Below are positions 22,936 through 35,867 of a stretch of 64,000 bases of DNA, in pieces. Below the pieces are notes generated by a model, which saw only the letters and a list, made by a program, of their open reading frames with translations, was not told where the DNA came from and did no database searches. Source of the stretch: Lolium rigidum (Eukaryota; Streptophyta; Magnoliopsida; Poales; Poaceae); NCBI RefSeq assembly GCF_022539505.1, contig NC_061510.1, forward strand, positions 280,362,715 through 280,426,714, read 5' to 3'. Each line of letters opens with the position of its first letter. The stretch's first letter is position 1. A program made the position numbers and the translations under genes.

Positions 22936-25730
22936 TTTTAAGTCCAGATGCCTATTATGCCGTACATTGCAATCCCAGGAATATTGTTTTTGCGAGACAT
23001 AATAGATTGATATCACAACACATCATTCATTACATACCATAATCGTCTTACAAATAGAGGATCACATGATCCAGTCTTACAACATAGTGGATCTAGAGAT
23101 CCCAAATACAAAACACATAGCGGAAGCGAAGTAGCGGTTGTGGTCCATCTGTTCCACATGCAACTTTTGACGTCAGGAGTAGTCCTAGTTATCATAGCCG
23201 TCCTGCTGTCCATCTTCTTGGTTCCGGTTCTCCTCTTCATAGTCTGGCCATTTGAATAGCTAGGGACAAAGCCATGAGTACTTTAAAGTACTCGCAAACT
23301 AATACTAATGTAAGTACTAACCGTTTTAGTGAGAGGGTTCTAAGCTCTAGGTTCATTTGCATAAAGCCAGTTTTATTTCATAAGCATTTAGTAAACAAAG
23401 ACTCTTCATTTGCCTAACTTAACTCAAGTGGGAACATTAGTGTCATTCCCACAACTCTGTTGTGATTCAAGTCAAATTCACCATTCAAATTCAAGTCACC
23501 GGTCATATGTCACATTTTTGAAAAGATTCTGATGACGGAACAGTATGGCCTTTCCAACCGTCCATAACCGTGGACACGGCTATTCGAATAGTTTTACACT
23601 CTGCAGAGGTCGCACACTTTTGCCACAACATTTGCAATAATCCGTTAGGGTTAACTGGCCCTGATTTATCACACTCCGTGTGTGTACTACCAACCATAAC
23701 CTTTCACTTACATACCCTAGTATAGGCACCTCTCCCCATGAGCTTGGCCTCCCAATGAAGACAAACCGTCAGCCTGGGAACTGCACAGGGCTTGGGCCGG
23801 ACATTCACCTCATTTCACGTCATTTCACATTATTTCACTTTCAACGGAGGCAGCCTCGGCATAACCCCTATGACGCTTGTTTAGAGGGAACCCATACTAA
23901 AATACATAAACTTCCAGTTAAGCCCTACCCATAATCAGGTATTGTGGGGGTACTCAAAAATTGGAATGGTATCGCATCCGAACCCAACCATCAGTTTTTG
24001 TAAAGTTCACCATGTCATTCATAAGTCACATTCACCTTCAAAATCTTTCAATAGAATGACTCATCATTCCAAGGTTTTCAAAGTCATTGGTTTTCACATG
24101 TTCCCATCTAGAGTAGTCACTTTTAGTTTTAGCACTAGCAACTAGTCATGATGGGTGCTAACTAGCTTATAGCTTTCTAGGCTAAGTGTGATGCTCTTGT
24201 ACTACTCCATAGCTAGACCAAGTGAATCATGAATCAAAAAGTAAACTTTGGTAAACCAAAGTCAAAACTTGTAAGGTAAAAACTTGGGATGGGATCATTA
24301 AGCATAAAGTAGAAGGTAATGGTGCCTTGCTCTTGTAGAGCTTTGCACTAGGGCAACTTGCAAGAATATTAGCCCTCCTTGGTTGGTGTACTGATCAAAG
24401 TGGTCTTCTTCTTCCTGGAAGTAGACCTCCTCCTCCTGGTATTCCTCGGTACTAGCGTCTATAAACGAATACGAGATATACAATCACCAAACAAACCTTA
24501 AGGGCTAGACTAAGCACACAAATGGTTCACACAAGCTATTCTAGCATTACAACATTATTTAACATGTTGGTTGACTTTGTTTTCTTTTTGAAAAATAATT
24601 TCCTCTCATTGAATGTATTTATGAGGGTTTCCATTTAGTTCTTTGGAGAAATAATTTCCTCTCATTGAATCTTGTTAAGATTTAATTTCCTCAAGTAATA
24701 ATAAGGTATGAACACATGTTGACCAAAGTCAACACTTCACACTTATCATTTGAGAAACATGATTTAAATGAGGTACTATACCTCATTCAATTTAAATCCT
24801 ACTTTGATTTAATATCCTCAAGTAAGCAAAGATGAGACCATGCAACAAGGGTCATCATATTACTTCACACTACTTGGGAAGATGATTTAAATGAGATGCT
24901 ACACCTCATAGATTTGAAATTCCAAATTTGAAATGATTTAAATGAGCTAGAAATGACTACATAGCCATTATTTGAATCTAGCTCATGATCATGCACACAA
25001 CTATGTCATGTTTTTACATAATCAATTAGGAAAAGTGAAATGTGATTTATGAGAGTTGGAATCAACTCAAAATCACTTATGGTTGATTTTTAATAATTGT
25101 TTGAAATTTGAAAAGTCCTTGCCTTGTCATTTTTGTTGCAGATGATCTAAGAAGAATTAGGGTTTGAGACCAGTGGGATTTGATGGAGAATTTTATAGGC
25201 TTTCCAACCACATAAAGTTCATCAAATTTGGTTGAGTAGATTTTATTTTATTAAAATTTGAAATTGGCACCAGTAAAGAATTTGTGTTAAAAATCAAATT
25301 AACGAATTCAAATTGGTGGGCTGCGCGGGAAAATTAACGGGCCCGCGAGAGAGAGAAAGGGCCGGCCCACTTCGCGTCCAGCACGAGCAGGCCAACTGAC
25401 AAGCGGTCCCACCTGTCAGCGACTACTAATTCCCGAATCAGTATGCGATGAGGTGAGCCGTTGGATTAGATGGCAGATCAACGGCGCACAGTCTTCGTCT
25501 ACGTCGACGAGAGCTAGGGTTACTGCGGCGAGGCTAGGGCATCGTAGGGTCACCTGGACTCCGGCGAGGCTCGGCGACAAGGTAGGATGAGGTTGTCGAT
25601 GACGGCGAAGTCAGCGGTGGTCGTGGGAGCGGCGGAGGTGGACAAAATCGACGGCGGCTTCTGCTACTGGCTTCGGCGGACTCCGGCTAAATTCCAGCGA
25701 GAAGGGGCTTAATCAAGGAGGGGGAGTAGT

Positions 25731-27322
25731 TGATACGTCTCCGACGTATCGATAATTTCTTATGTTCTATGCCATATTATTGATGATACCTACATGTTTT
25801 ATGCACACTTTATGTCATATTCGTGCATTTTCTGGAACTAACCTATTAACAAGATGCCGAAGTGCCGATTCTTTGTTTTCGCTTGTTTTTGGTTTCGGAA
25901 ATCCTAGTAACGAAATATTCTCGGAATTGGACGAAATCAAGACCCGAGGGCCTATTTCGCCACGAACCTTCCGGAAGACCGAAGAGCATACGAAGTGGGG
26001 CCACGAGGTGGCCAAACCACAAGGCGGCGCGGCCGGAGGGGGCCGCGCCGCCACGTGGTGTGGGCCCCTCGTCGGCCCCCGACTCTGCCCTTCCGCCTAC
26101 TTAAAGCCTCCGTCGCGAAACCCCTGATGCGAAAAAACCATGATACGGAAAACCTTACTGAGACGCCGCCGCCGATCCCATCTCGGGGGATTCTGGAGAT
26201 CTCCTCCGGCACCCTGCCGGAGAGGGGATTCATCTCCCGGAGGACTCTACACCGCCATGGTCGCCTCCGGAGTGATGAGTGAGTAGTTCACCCCTGGACT
26301 ATGGGTCCATAGCAGTAGCTAGATGGTTGTCTTCTCCTCATTGTGCTTCATTGTTGGATCTTGTGAGCTGCCTAACATGATCAAGATCATCTATCTGTAA
26401 TACTCTATGTTGTGTTTGTCGGGATCCGATGGATAGAGAATACCATGTTATGTTAATTATCAAGTTATTGCATATGTGTTGTTTATGATCTTGCATGCTC
26501 TCCGTTATTAGTAGAGGCTCGGCCAAGTTGATGCTAGTAACTCCAAGAGGGAGTATTTATGCTCGATAGTGGGTTCATGCCTGCATTGACACCGGGACGA
26601 GTGACGAAAAGTTCTAAGGTTGTGTTGTCTTGTTGCCACTAGGGATAAAACATTGGCGCTATGTCCGAGGATGTAGTTGTTGATTACATTACGCACCATA
26701 CTTAATGCAATTGTCTGTTGCTTTGCAACTTAATACTGGAAGGGGTTCGGACGATAACTCTGAAGGTGGACTTTTTAGGCATAGATGCGGTTGGATGGCG
26801 GTCTATGTACTTTGTCGTAATGCCCAATTAAATCTCACTTGTACTTATCATGACATGTATGTGCATTGTTATGCCCTCTCTATTTGTCAATTGCCCGATT
26901 GTAATTTGTTCACCCAACATGCTTTTATCTTATGGGAGAGACACCTCTAGTGAGCTGTGGACCCCGGTCCATTCTTTTAATACTCGAAATACAAATCTGC
27001 TGCAATACTTGTTTTACCGTTTTCTCTGCAAACAATCATCTTCCACACAATTCGGTTAATCCTTTGTTACAGCAAGCCGGTGAGATTGACAACCTCACTG
27101 TTTCGTTGGGGAAAAGTACTTTGGTTGTGTTGTGCAGGTTCCACGTTGGCGCCGGAATCTCCGGTGTTGCGCCGCACTACATCCCGCCGCCATCAACCTT
27201 CAACGTGCTTCTTGGCTCCTCCTGGTTCGATAAACCTTGGTTTCTTTCGAGGGAAAACTTGCTGTCTGTGCGCATCATACCTTCCTCTTGGGGTTGCCCA
27301 ACGTGTGAAATACACGCCATCA
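25731..27322 (+). repeat. 5' LTR of the gag/protease-only element (1592 bp)
   Basis: TG...CA ends, nearly identical to the 3' LTR. A TATA-like acttaaag is near 26099. No real coding frame is present inside. Confidence 0.93.
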
Positions 27323-27332
27323 AGCATATTTT

Positions 27333-27350
27333 ACGGCGCCGTTGCCGGGA
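27333..27350 (+). other. primer binding site, tRNA-Asp type
   Basis: The sequence acggcgccgttgccggga, 10 bases after the LTR, closely matches the complement of the plant tRNA-Asp 3' end (TGGCGCCGTTGCCGGGGA). It is used to prime minus-strand synthesis. Confidence 0.75.
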
Positions 27351-27577
27351 GATCAAGACACGCTGCAAGGGAGTCTCCACTTCTCAACCTCTTTACTTTG
27401 TTTTTGTCTTGCTTTATTTTATTTACTACTTTGTTTGCTGCACTTATATCAAAACACAAAAAAAAATTAGTTGCTAGCTTTACTTTATTTACTGTCTTGT
27501 TTGCTATATCAAAAACACAAAAAAATTAGTTTACTTGCATTTACTTTATCTAGTTTGCTTTATTTACTATTGCTAAA

Positions 27578-29693
27578 ATGGCTACCCCTGAAAATACTAA
27601 GTTGTGTGACTTCACTAGCACAAACAATAATGATTTCCTATGCACACCTATTGCTCCACCTGCTACTACAGCAGAATTCTTTGAAATTAAACCTCGCTTT
27701 ACTCGAATCTTGTTATGCGAGAGCAATTTTCCAGTGTTAGTTCTGATGATGCTGCTGCCCATCTCAATAATTTTGTTGAATTGTGTGAAATGCAAAAATA
27801 TAAAGATGTAGATGGTGACATTATAAAATTAAAATTGTTCCCTTTCTCATTAAGAGGAAGAGCTAAAGATTGGTTGCTATCTCTGCCTAAGAATAGTATT
27901 GATTCATGGACTAAATGCAAGGATGCTTTTATTGGTAGATATTATCCCCCTGCTACAATTATATCTTTGAGGAGTAGCATAATGAATTTTAAACAATTGG
28001 ATAATGAACATGTTGCTCAAGCTTGGGAAAGAATGAAATCTCTGGTTAAAAATTGCCCAACCCATGGACTGACTACTTGGATGATCATCCAAACCTTCTA
28101 TGCGAGACTAAATTTTTCTTCGCGGAATTTATTGGATTCAGCTCGCTGGAGGTACCTTTATGTCCATCACTCTTGGTGAAGCAACAAAGCTTCTTGATAA
28201 TATGATGATTAATTACTCTGAATGGCACACGGAAAGAGCTCCACAAGGTAAGAAGGTAAATTCGTTGAAGAATCCTCTTCCTTGAATGATAAGGTTGATG
28301 CTATTATGTCTATGCTTGCGAATGATAGGACTAATGTTGATCCTAATAATGTTCCATTAGCTTCATTGGTTGCTCAAGAAGAACATGTTGATGTAAACTT
28401 CATTAAAAATAGTAATTTCAACAACAATGCTTATCGGAACAATTCTAGTAATAACTATAGGCCATATCCTTATAATAATGGTAACGGTTATGCTAATTCT
28501 TATGGGAATTCTTACAACAATAATAGGAATACACCCCCTGGACTTGAATCCATGCTTAAAGAATTTATTAGTACACAAACTGCTTTTAACAAATCTGTTG
28601 AGGAAAAGCTCAATAAAATTGATATTCTTGCTTCTAAGGTTGATAGTCTTGCCTCTGATGTTGATCTTTTGAAATCGAAAGTTATGCCTAATAGGGATAT
28701 TGAAAATAAAATTGTTACTACAGCAAATGTCATCCAAGTTAGAATTAATGAGAATATAAGATTAATGGCTGAACTACGTGCTAGGTGGGATAGAGAAGAA
28801 AATGAAAAACTAGCTAAAAAGGAAAATGTAGCTAAAGTTTGGACTATTACCACCACTAGCAATGCTAATGATTCACATGTTGCTGCACCTCCTACTATCA
28901 ATGGTAAAATAATTGGTGTTGGCAATGCTTCTACTCCTAGTGCAAATCGCGCAAAATTACTCGAAACTGCTAAAACTGCTGAAACTGCCTGTGATAAAAC
29001 TGCTGAAATTTTTTCCAACCTTGGGGATGATAATCCCATTGCTTTAGATTGTAATGATTTAGATTTTGATGATTGCCACATCTCTGAAGTTATAAAGTTC
29101 TTGCAAAAACTTGCTAAGAGTCCCAATGCTAGCGCTGTAAACTTGGCTTTAACAAAACATATTACAAATGCTCTCATAAAAGCTAGAGAAGAGAAACTAA
29201 AACTTGAAACTTCTATTCCTAGAAAGCTAGAGGATGGTTGGGAGCCCATCATTAAAATGAGAGTCAAAGATTTTGATTGTAATGCTTTATGTGATCTTGG
29301 TGCAAGTATTTCTGTTATGCCTAAAAAGTCTATGATATGCTTGACTTGCCACCATTGAAAAACTGTTATCTGGATGTTAATCTCGCTGATAATGCTAAAA
29401 AGAAACCTTTGGGGAAAGTTGATAATGTTCATATTATGGTTAACAATAACCTTGTCCCCGTTGATTTTGTTGTCTTGGATATTGAATGCAATGCATCTTG
29501 CCCCATTATATTGGGAAGACCTTTTCTTCGAACCGTTGGTGCTACTATTGATATGAAGGAAGGTAATATTAAATATCAATTTCCTCTCAAGAAAGGTATG
29601 GAACACTTCCCTAGAAAGAGAATGAAGTTACCTTATTATTCTATTATTAGAACAAATTATGATGTTGATGCTTCATCTCTTGATGTTACTTGA
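27578..29693 (+). pseudogene. gag and retropepsin-like protein of the nested Gypsy-type element, frameshifted
   Basis: The ATG at 27578 opens MATPENTKLCDF. A retrotransposon gag domain is visible at about 27800-28000 (KLFPFSLRGRAKDWLLSLP, then CKDAFIGRYYPP). An Asn/Tyr-rich segment follows at 28390-28540, then a Lys/Glu coiled-coil-like stretch. A retropepsin-like active site DLGASISVMP lies at about 29290-29325, and IILGRPFLRTVGATID near 29505-29555, the usual second protease block. Asp-Leu-Gly-Ala-Ser replaces the common DTGAS. The frame changes near 27710, 28150, 28270 and 29330, and the last frame stops at 29693. No zinc knuckle was seen. Confidence 0.8.
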
Positions 29694-32286
29694 GTCACAC
29701 TTTCTGCGCCTATCTGAAAGGCGTTAAAGAAAAGCGCTTATGGGAGACAACCCATGTTTTTACTACAGTATTTTTGTTTTATATTTGTGTCTTGGAAGTT
29801 GTTTACTACTGTAGCAACCTCTCCTTATCTTAGTTTTGAGTTTTGTTGTGCCAAGTAAAGTCTTTGATAGTAAAGTAAGTACTAGATTTGGATTACTGCG
29901 CAGTTCCAGATTTCTTTGCTGTCACGAATCTGGGTCTACCTCCCTGTAGGTAGCTCAGAAAATTAAGCCAATATTCGTGCATGATCCTCAGATATGTACG
30001 CAACTTTCATTCAATTTGAGCATTTTCATTTGAGCAAGTCTGGTGGCCTAATAAAATCCATCTTTACGGACTGTTCTGTTTTGACAGATTCTGCCTTTTA
30101 TTTCGCATTGCCTCTTTTGCTATGTTGGATGAATTTCTTTGATCCATTAATGTCCAGTAGCTTTATGCAATGTGCAGAAGCGTTAAGAATGATTGTGTCA
30201 CCTCTGAACATGTGAATTTTTATTATGCACTAACCCTCTAATGAGTTGTTTCGAGTTTGGTGTGGAGGAAGTTTTCAAGGATCAAGAGAGGAGTATGATG
30301 CAATATGATCAAGGAGAGTGAAAGCTCTAAGCTTGGGGATGCCCCGGTGGTTCACCCCTGCATATTATAAGAAGACTCAAGCGTCTAAGCTTGGGGATGC
30401 CCAAGGCATCCCCTTCTTCATCGACAACATTATCGAGGTTCCTCCACTGAAACTATATTTTTATTCGTCACATCTTATGCACTTTGCTTGGAGCGTCGGT
30501 TTGTTTTTGTTTTTTGTTTTGTTTGAATAAAATGGATCCTAGCATTCACTTTATGGGAGAGAGACACGCTCCGCTGTAGCATATGGACAAGTATGTCCTT
30601 AGGCTCTACTCATAGTATTCATGGCGAAGTTTCTTCTTCGTTAAATTGTTATATGGTTGGAATTGGAAAATGCTACATGTAGTAACTCTAAAATGTCTTG
30701 GATAATTTGATACTTGGCAATTTTTGTGCTCATGTTTAAGCTCTTGCATCATATACTTTGCACCCATTAATGAAGAAACACTTAGAGCTTGCTAATTTGG
30801 TTTGCATATTTAGTTTCTCTAGAGTCTAGATAATATCTAGTATTGAGTTTTGAACAACAAGGAAGACGGTATGGAGTCTTATAATGTTTACAATATGTCT
30901 TTTATGTGAGTTTTGCTGTACCGTTCATCCTTGTGTTTGTTTCAAATAACCTTGCTAGCCTAAACCTTGTATCGAGAGGGAATACTTCTCATGCATCCAA
31001 AATACTTGAGCCAACCACTATGCCATTTGTGTCCACCATACCTACCTACTACATGGTATTTATCCGCCATTCCAAAGTAAATTGCTTGAGTGCTACCTTT
31101 AAAATTCCATCATTCACCTTTGCAATATATAGCTCATGGGACAAATAGCTTAAAAACTATTGTGGTATTGAATATGTACTTATGCACTTTATCTCTTATT
31201 AAGTTGCTTGTTGTGCGATAACCATGTTTTCTCGGGGACGCCATCAACTATTCTTTGTTGAATATCATGTGAATTGCTATGCATGTCCGTCTTGTCTGAA
31301 GTAAGAGAGATCTACCACCTTCATGGTTGGAGCATGCATATTGTTAGAGAAGAACTTTGGGCCGCTAACTAAAGCCATGATTCATGGTGGAAGTTTCAGT
31401 TTTGGACATACATCCTCAATCTCATATGAGAATAATAATTGTTGCCACATGCTTATGCATTAAAGAGGAGTCCATTATCTCGTTGTCCATGTTGTCCCGT
31501 ATGGATGTCTAAGTTGAGAATAATCAAAAGCGAGAAATCCAAAATGCGAGCTTTCTCCTTAGACCTTTGTACATGGCGGCATGGAGGTACCCCATTGTGA
31601 CACTTGGTTAAAACATGTGCATTGCAAAGATCCGGTAGTCCAAGCTAATTAGGACAAGGTGCGGGCACTATTAGTATACTATGCATGAGGCTTGCAACTT
31701 GTAAGATATAATTTATATAACTCATATGCTTTATTACTACCGTTGACAAAATTGTTTCATGTTTTCAAAATAAAAGCTCTAGCACAAATATAGCAATCGA
31801 TGCTTTCCTCTTTGAAGGACCATTCTTTTTACTTTTATGTTGAGTCAGTTCACCTATCTCTCTCCACCTCAAGAAGCAAACACTTGTGTGAGTCTGTGCA
31901 TTGATTCCTACATACTTGCATATTGTACTTGTTATATTACTCTATGTTGACAATTATCCATGAGATATACATGTTACAAGTTGAAAGCAACCGCTGAAAC
32001 TTAATCTTCCTTTGTGTTGCTTAAATGCCTTTACTTTGATTTATTGCTTTATGAGTTAACTCTTATGCAAGACTTATTAATACTTGTCTTGAAGTACTAT
32101 TCATGAAAAGTCTTTGCTTTATGATTCACTTGTTTACTCATGTCATTACCATTGTTTTGATCGCTGCATCCACTACATATGTTTACAAATAGTATGATCA
32201 AGGTTATGATGGCATGTCACTTCAGAAATTATCTTTGTTATCGTTTTACTCGCTCGGGACGAGCGATAACTAAGCTTGGGGATGCT
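29694..32286 (+). other. long non-coding interior of the gag/protease-only element
   Basis: About 2.6 kb without coding frames lies between the protease stop and the 3' LTR. The block TAAGCTTGGGGATGC occurs at 30328, 30385 and 32271, the last copy immediately before the 3' LTR. The middle copy forms a 9-bp stem (GGGGATGCC, 3-base loop) at 30393-30413. Near 32251 a small cgctc-gggac-gagcg hairpin precedes the tract. Confidence 0.75.
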
Positions 32287-33880
32287 TGATACGTCTCCGA
32301 CGTATCGATAATTTCTTATGTTCTATGCCATATTATTGATGATACCTACATGTTTTATGCACACTTTATGTCATATTCGTGCATTTTCCGGAACTAACCT
32401 ATTAACAAGATGCCGAAGTGCCGATTCTCGTTTTCTGCTGTTTTTGGTTTCGAAATCCTAGTAACGAAATATTCTCGGAATTGGACGAAATCAAGACCCG
32501 AGGGCCTATTTCGCCACGAACCTTCCGGAAGACCGAAGAGCATACGAAGTGGGGCCACGAGGTGGCCAAACCACAAGGCGGCGCGGCCGAGAGGGGCCCG
32601 CGCCGCCCGTGGTGTGGGCCCCTCGTCGGCCCCCGACTCCGCCCTTCCGCCTACTTAAAGCCTCCGTCGCGAAAGCCCCGATGCGAAAAACCACGATACG
32701 GAAAACCTTACCGAGACGCCGCCGCCGCCGATCCCATCTCGGGGGATTCGGAGATCTCCTCCGGCACCTGCCGGAGAGGGGATTCATCTCCCGGAGGAAT
32801 CTACACCGCCATGGTCGCCTCCGGAGTGATGAGTGAGTAGTTCACCCCTGGACTATGGGTCCATAGCAGTAGCTAGATGGTTGTCTTCTCCTCATTGTGC
32901 TTCATTGTTGGATCTTGTGAGCTGCCTAACATGATCAAGATCATCTATCCGTAATACTCTATGTTGTGTTTGTCGGGATCCGATGGATAGAGAATACCAT
33001 GTTATGTTAATTATCAAGTTATTGCATATGTGTTGTTTATGATCTTGCATGCTCTCCGTTATTAGTAGAGGCTCTGGCCAAGTTGATGCTAGTAACTCCA
33101 AGAGGGAGTATTTATGCTCGATAGTGGGTTCATGCGCATTGACACTAGGACGATGTGATGAAAGTTCTAAGGTTGTGTTGTGCTTGTTGCCACGAGGGAT
33201 AAAACATTGGCGCTATGTCCGGGGATGTAGTTGTTGATTACATTACGCACCATACTTAATGCAATTGTCTGTTGCTTTGCAACTTAATATCTGGAAGGGG
33301 TTCGGACGATAACTCGAAGGTGGACTTTTTAGGCATAGATGCGGTTGGATGGCGGTCTATGTACTTTGTCGTAATGCCCAATTAAATCTCACTGTACTTA
33401 TCATGACATGTATGTGCATTGTTATGCCCTCTCTATTTGTCAATTGCCCGACTGTAATTTGTTCACCCAACATGCTTTTATCTTATGGGAGAGACACCTC
33501 TAGTGAACTGTGGACCCCGGTCCATTCTTTTAATACTTGAAATACAAATCTCGCTGCAATACTTGTTTTACTACTTTCTCTGCAAACAATCATCTTCCAC
33601 ACAATTCGGTTAATCCTTTGTTACAGCAAGCCGGTGAGATTGACAACCTCACTGTTTCGTTGGGGCAAAGTACTTTGGTTGTGTTGTGCAGGTTCCACGT
33701 TGGCGCCGGAATCTTCGGTGTTGCGCCACACTACATCCCGCCGCCATCAACCTTCAACGTGCTTCTTGGCTCCTCCTGGTTCGATAAACCTTGGTTTCTT
33801 TCTGAGGGAAAACTTGCTGCTGTGCGCATCATACCTTCCTCTTGGGGTTTGCCAACGAACGTGTGAAATACACGCCATCA
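32287..33880 (+). repeat. 3' LTR of the gag/protease-only element (1594 bp)
   Basis: TG...CA ends, followed directly by the gtagt duplication. Confidence 0.93.
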
Positions 33881-35867
33881 GTAGTCAGGGAGGCTCAGGA
33901 GAAGGAGGGGAGGTGACTGGTGTGGAGAATGGAGGCGAGAGCGTCCTCTTTTTATAGGGGCGAGAGGTGGCCGAGGGGTGTGGGTGAGGTCGACCATGGC
34001 GACGTCGTCTGGAGCTGCTAAGGGGCAAGGTGAGGGGCGCGTAAGCTTGCTGGCATCATTGCGGTCCTGGTGAGCGTGATGGCACGGTGAAAGGAGGTCT
34101 GAGGCGTGCGGGTGACGTCGCCGTCCTTGCAGTACGGGCGCGGTAGAGGTTGATGGTGTCGTCGTCTACAGGGCACTGGCGAGCCAATGGGGTTGTCCAG
34201 GAGCTAGCTGACGTCGAGGGGAGGCTATAGATGAAAGGAGGGGTCGAGGGGAGGACGACAGCGACGAGGGCAGGAGGTGTCCTGGAGCGTCCAGAGACGT
34301 GCCATTGCATGCTCTGGCGCGTCTGGCCATGGTGACCACGAGCTGTCCAGGGCATGTCGTGTTCCTCTTGACTTGGGATCGTGTCTGGCGTGTTTAGCAG
34401 CGTGTGGTGAGGCTAGATGACATGGTCAGAGGGAGAGGAGAGGTCCAAGAGCAGGTGGTGTCATAGTGGTGATCATATGGATGGCATGGGTTGGAAATGG
34501 TCCTTGCAAGGCTACTCTTGGGTCAACTCTGGCATGGTGAGGTTCAGTAGTCTAAGGTGAGTCTATTTGACAAGGTGAGGTGACCAGAGAGGGAGGAGGA
34601 CAAGGGTTGGCATGATGATGTCAATGGCAATGGCATGGGCTTGGCATGGTCCTTTGTGCAATATTTTTCTTGTTCTTGGAGTGCTGCAAGCTCAAGTGGG
34701 GTGAGACCAAGGTACGTGGCATGGTGAGCATGGTTGGAGAGGGTTATGGTGTGCACATTGGATCAAATCAAAAAATGTGTATGTGGCACATGCAATTATG
34801 GTGGCATGCTTGGGCATGGTGATCATGGTAATGTTGGGTCACTTCATTGGTGCACTTTAGGGTACAAGGTGTACTATCAAGAAGGACAAGAGAGAGAGGG
34901 TGGAAAATTGAAAAGTGGTTGAAAAAGTGATTTGTACTTCTAAATTAAACTATGTGTACTTCATATGTGACAAGCAAAGGTCTCTCTTGTGTGTAATTTT
35001 GGCCAAAATTCTTCATGAATGTGCTCTATATAATGTTGGGTAACAATGGGTGGCATTAGTTTGAATTTTGGAAAGGTTTGATGAAATTTCTAAAAAGTGG
35101 GGGAATCTAGAATCTGTTTCAAAGTGGCATCTTGGCTTGACTAATTTGAGCAATAGAAAAAGATTTGGTCAAAGTGGTCAACATCAAAAGTTTTCACCTT
35201 GATGAGGTATTGGATGAGGAGCAAAGATTTGGGAGGGTTTGGTTTAGAAAACTCTTAATCCAGGGGCTCAAAGTGGGCATCATGAGATAAGTGGCAGATT
35301 TGACCATTATCTCATGTGAGTGAGTTTTGCATTTGTATTTGATTTTATTTGAGTTTCTTTGCTTCCAAAGTGTTTCCTAAGTGTTTAGTAACATTACCCA
35401 ACCATTGGCAGAAGTCAAATTGGCCTAGGTTAAGTATTTTCAAAAATGGCCATAAGCCATATGTGAGGGTTTTTGCCATTTTCTATTTTTCTTCTTTGCT
35501 TCCCTTTGATCTCAAAGAGCATGGTTTTTGGTTGCTTGAGTGTGAGGTTGAGTTGTTCAAGGGTTTTAAACAATGTTGGTAAGGTAAATAGGGCATAGAC
35601 CTATATTTGCAAGTATAGCTATATGCCCACATATGCCTCTCTTTTTATTTTATTTTAATTTCTTGATTTCTCCTTGGTTTTGAAAAGAGCTAGGGTTTAG
35701 GGTTTTGGCACATTGTCAATGATTGTAAACACACAACATGGCAATAACACAAAGATTAAGTATGAGCACTATGCATAGGACATGATGTAATAAAACTTTT
35801 TGTTGGTTCTCATTTTTGGAAAAAGGAAATTCATTTTCTTCTTTGTTTGAAAATTTGGGATGTTACA

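Larger units (their letters stand above)
25731..33880 (+). mobile_element. Gypsy-type LTR retrotransposon with gag/protease only (non-autonomous)
   Basis: The 5' LTR is 25731-27322 and the 3' LTR 32287-33880. Both read TGATACGTCTCC...CACGCCATCA and differ by scattered substitutions and small indels. The flanking duplication is gtagt (25726-25730 and 33881-33885). A tRNA-Asp-type primer site (ggcgccgttgccggga) sits at about 27334-27350. The interior has a gag and retropepsin-like region but no integrase, RT or RNase H. About 2.6 kb before the 3' LTR is non-coding. It must depend on an autonomous relative. It landed about 65 bp downstream of the TATA box of its host LTR. Confidence 0.93.
22936..35867 (-). 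mobile_element. large LTR-like element, copy 1, carrying a nested Gypsy-type element
   Basis: It is flanked by the 5-bp duplication aacca (22931-22935 and 35868-35872). On the minus strand it starts TGTAACATCCCAAATTTT, the same start as copy 2 at 51165-55599, and the two are colinear throughout. Without the nested insertion it is about 4.8 kb and has no coding frame. A TATA box reads ctataaaaag on the minus strand near 33945-33955. The far end lacks the last 15 or so bases found in copy 2 (ending ggtgttgaca) yet abuts the duplication directly. It is probably a solo LTR of a large-LTR (LARD/Sukkula-like) retroelement; the family name is a guess. Confidence 0.8.

Noticed and set aside
22615..23016. 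Met-rich frame over the ATC microsatellite
   Set aside because: It is a different reading of the microsatellite; the minus-strand frame joined to 35868 explains the coding signal.
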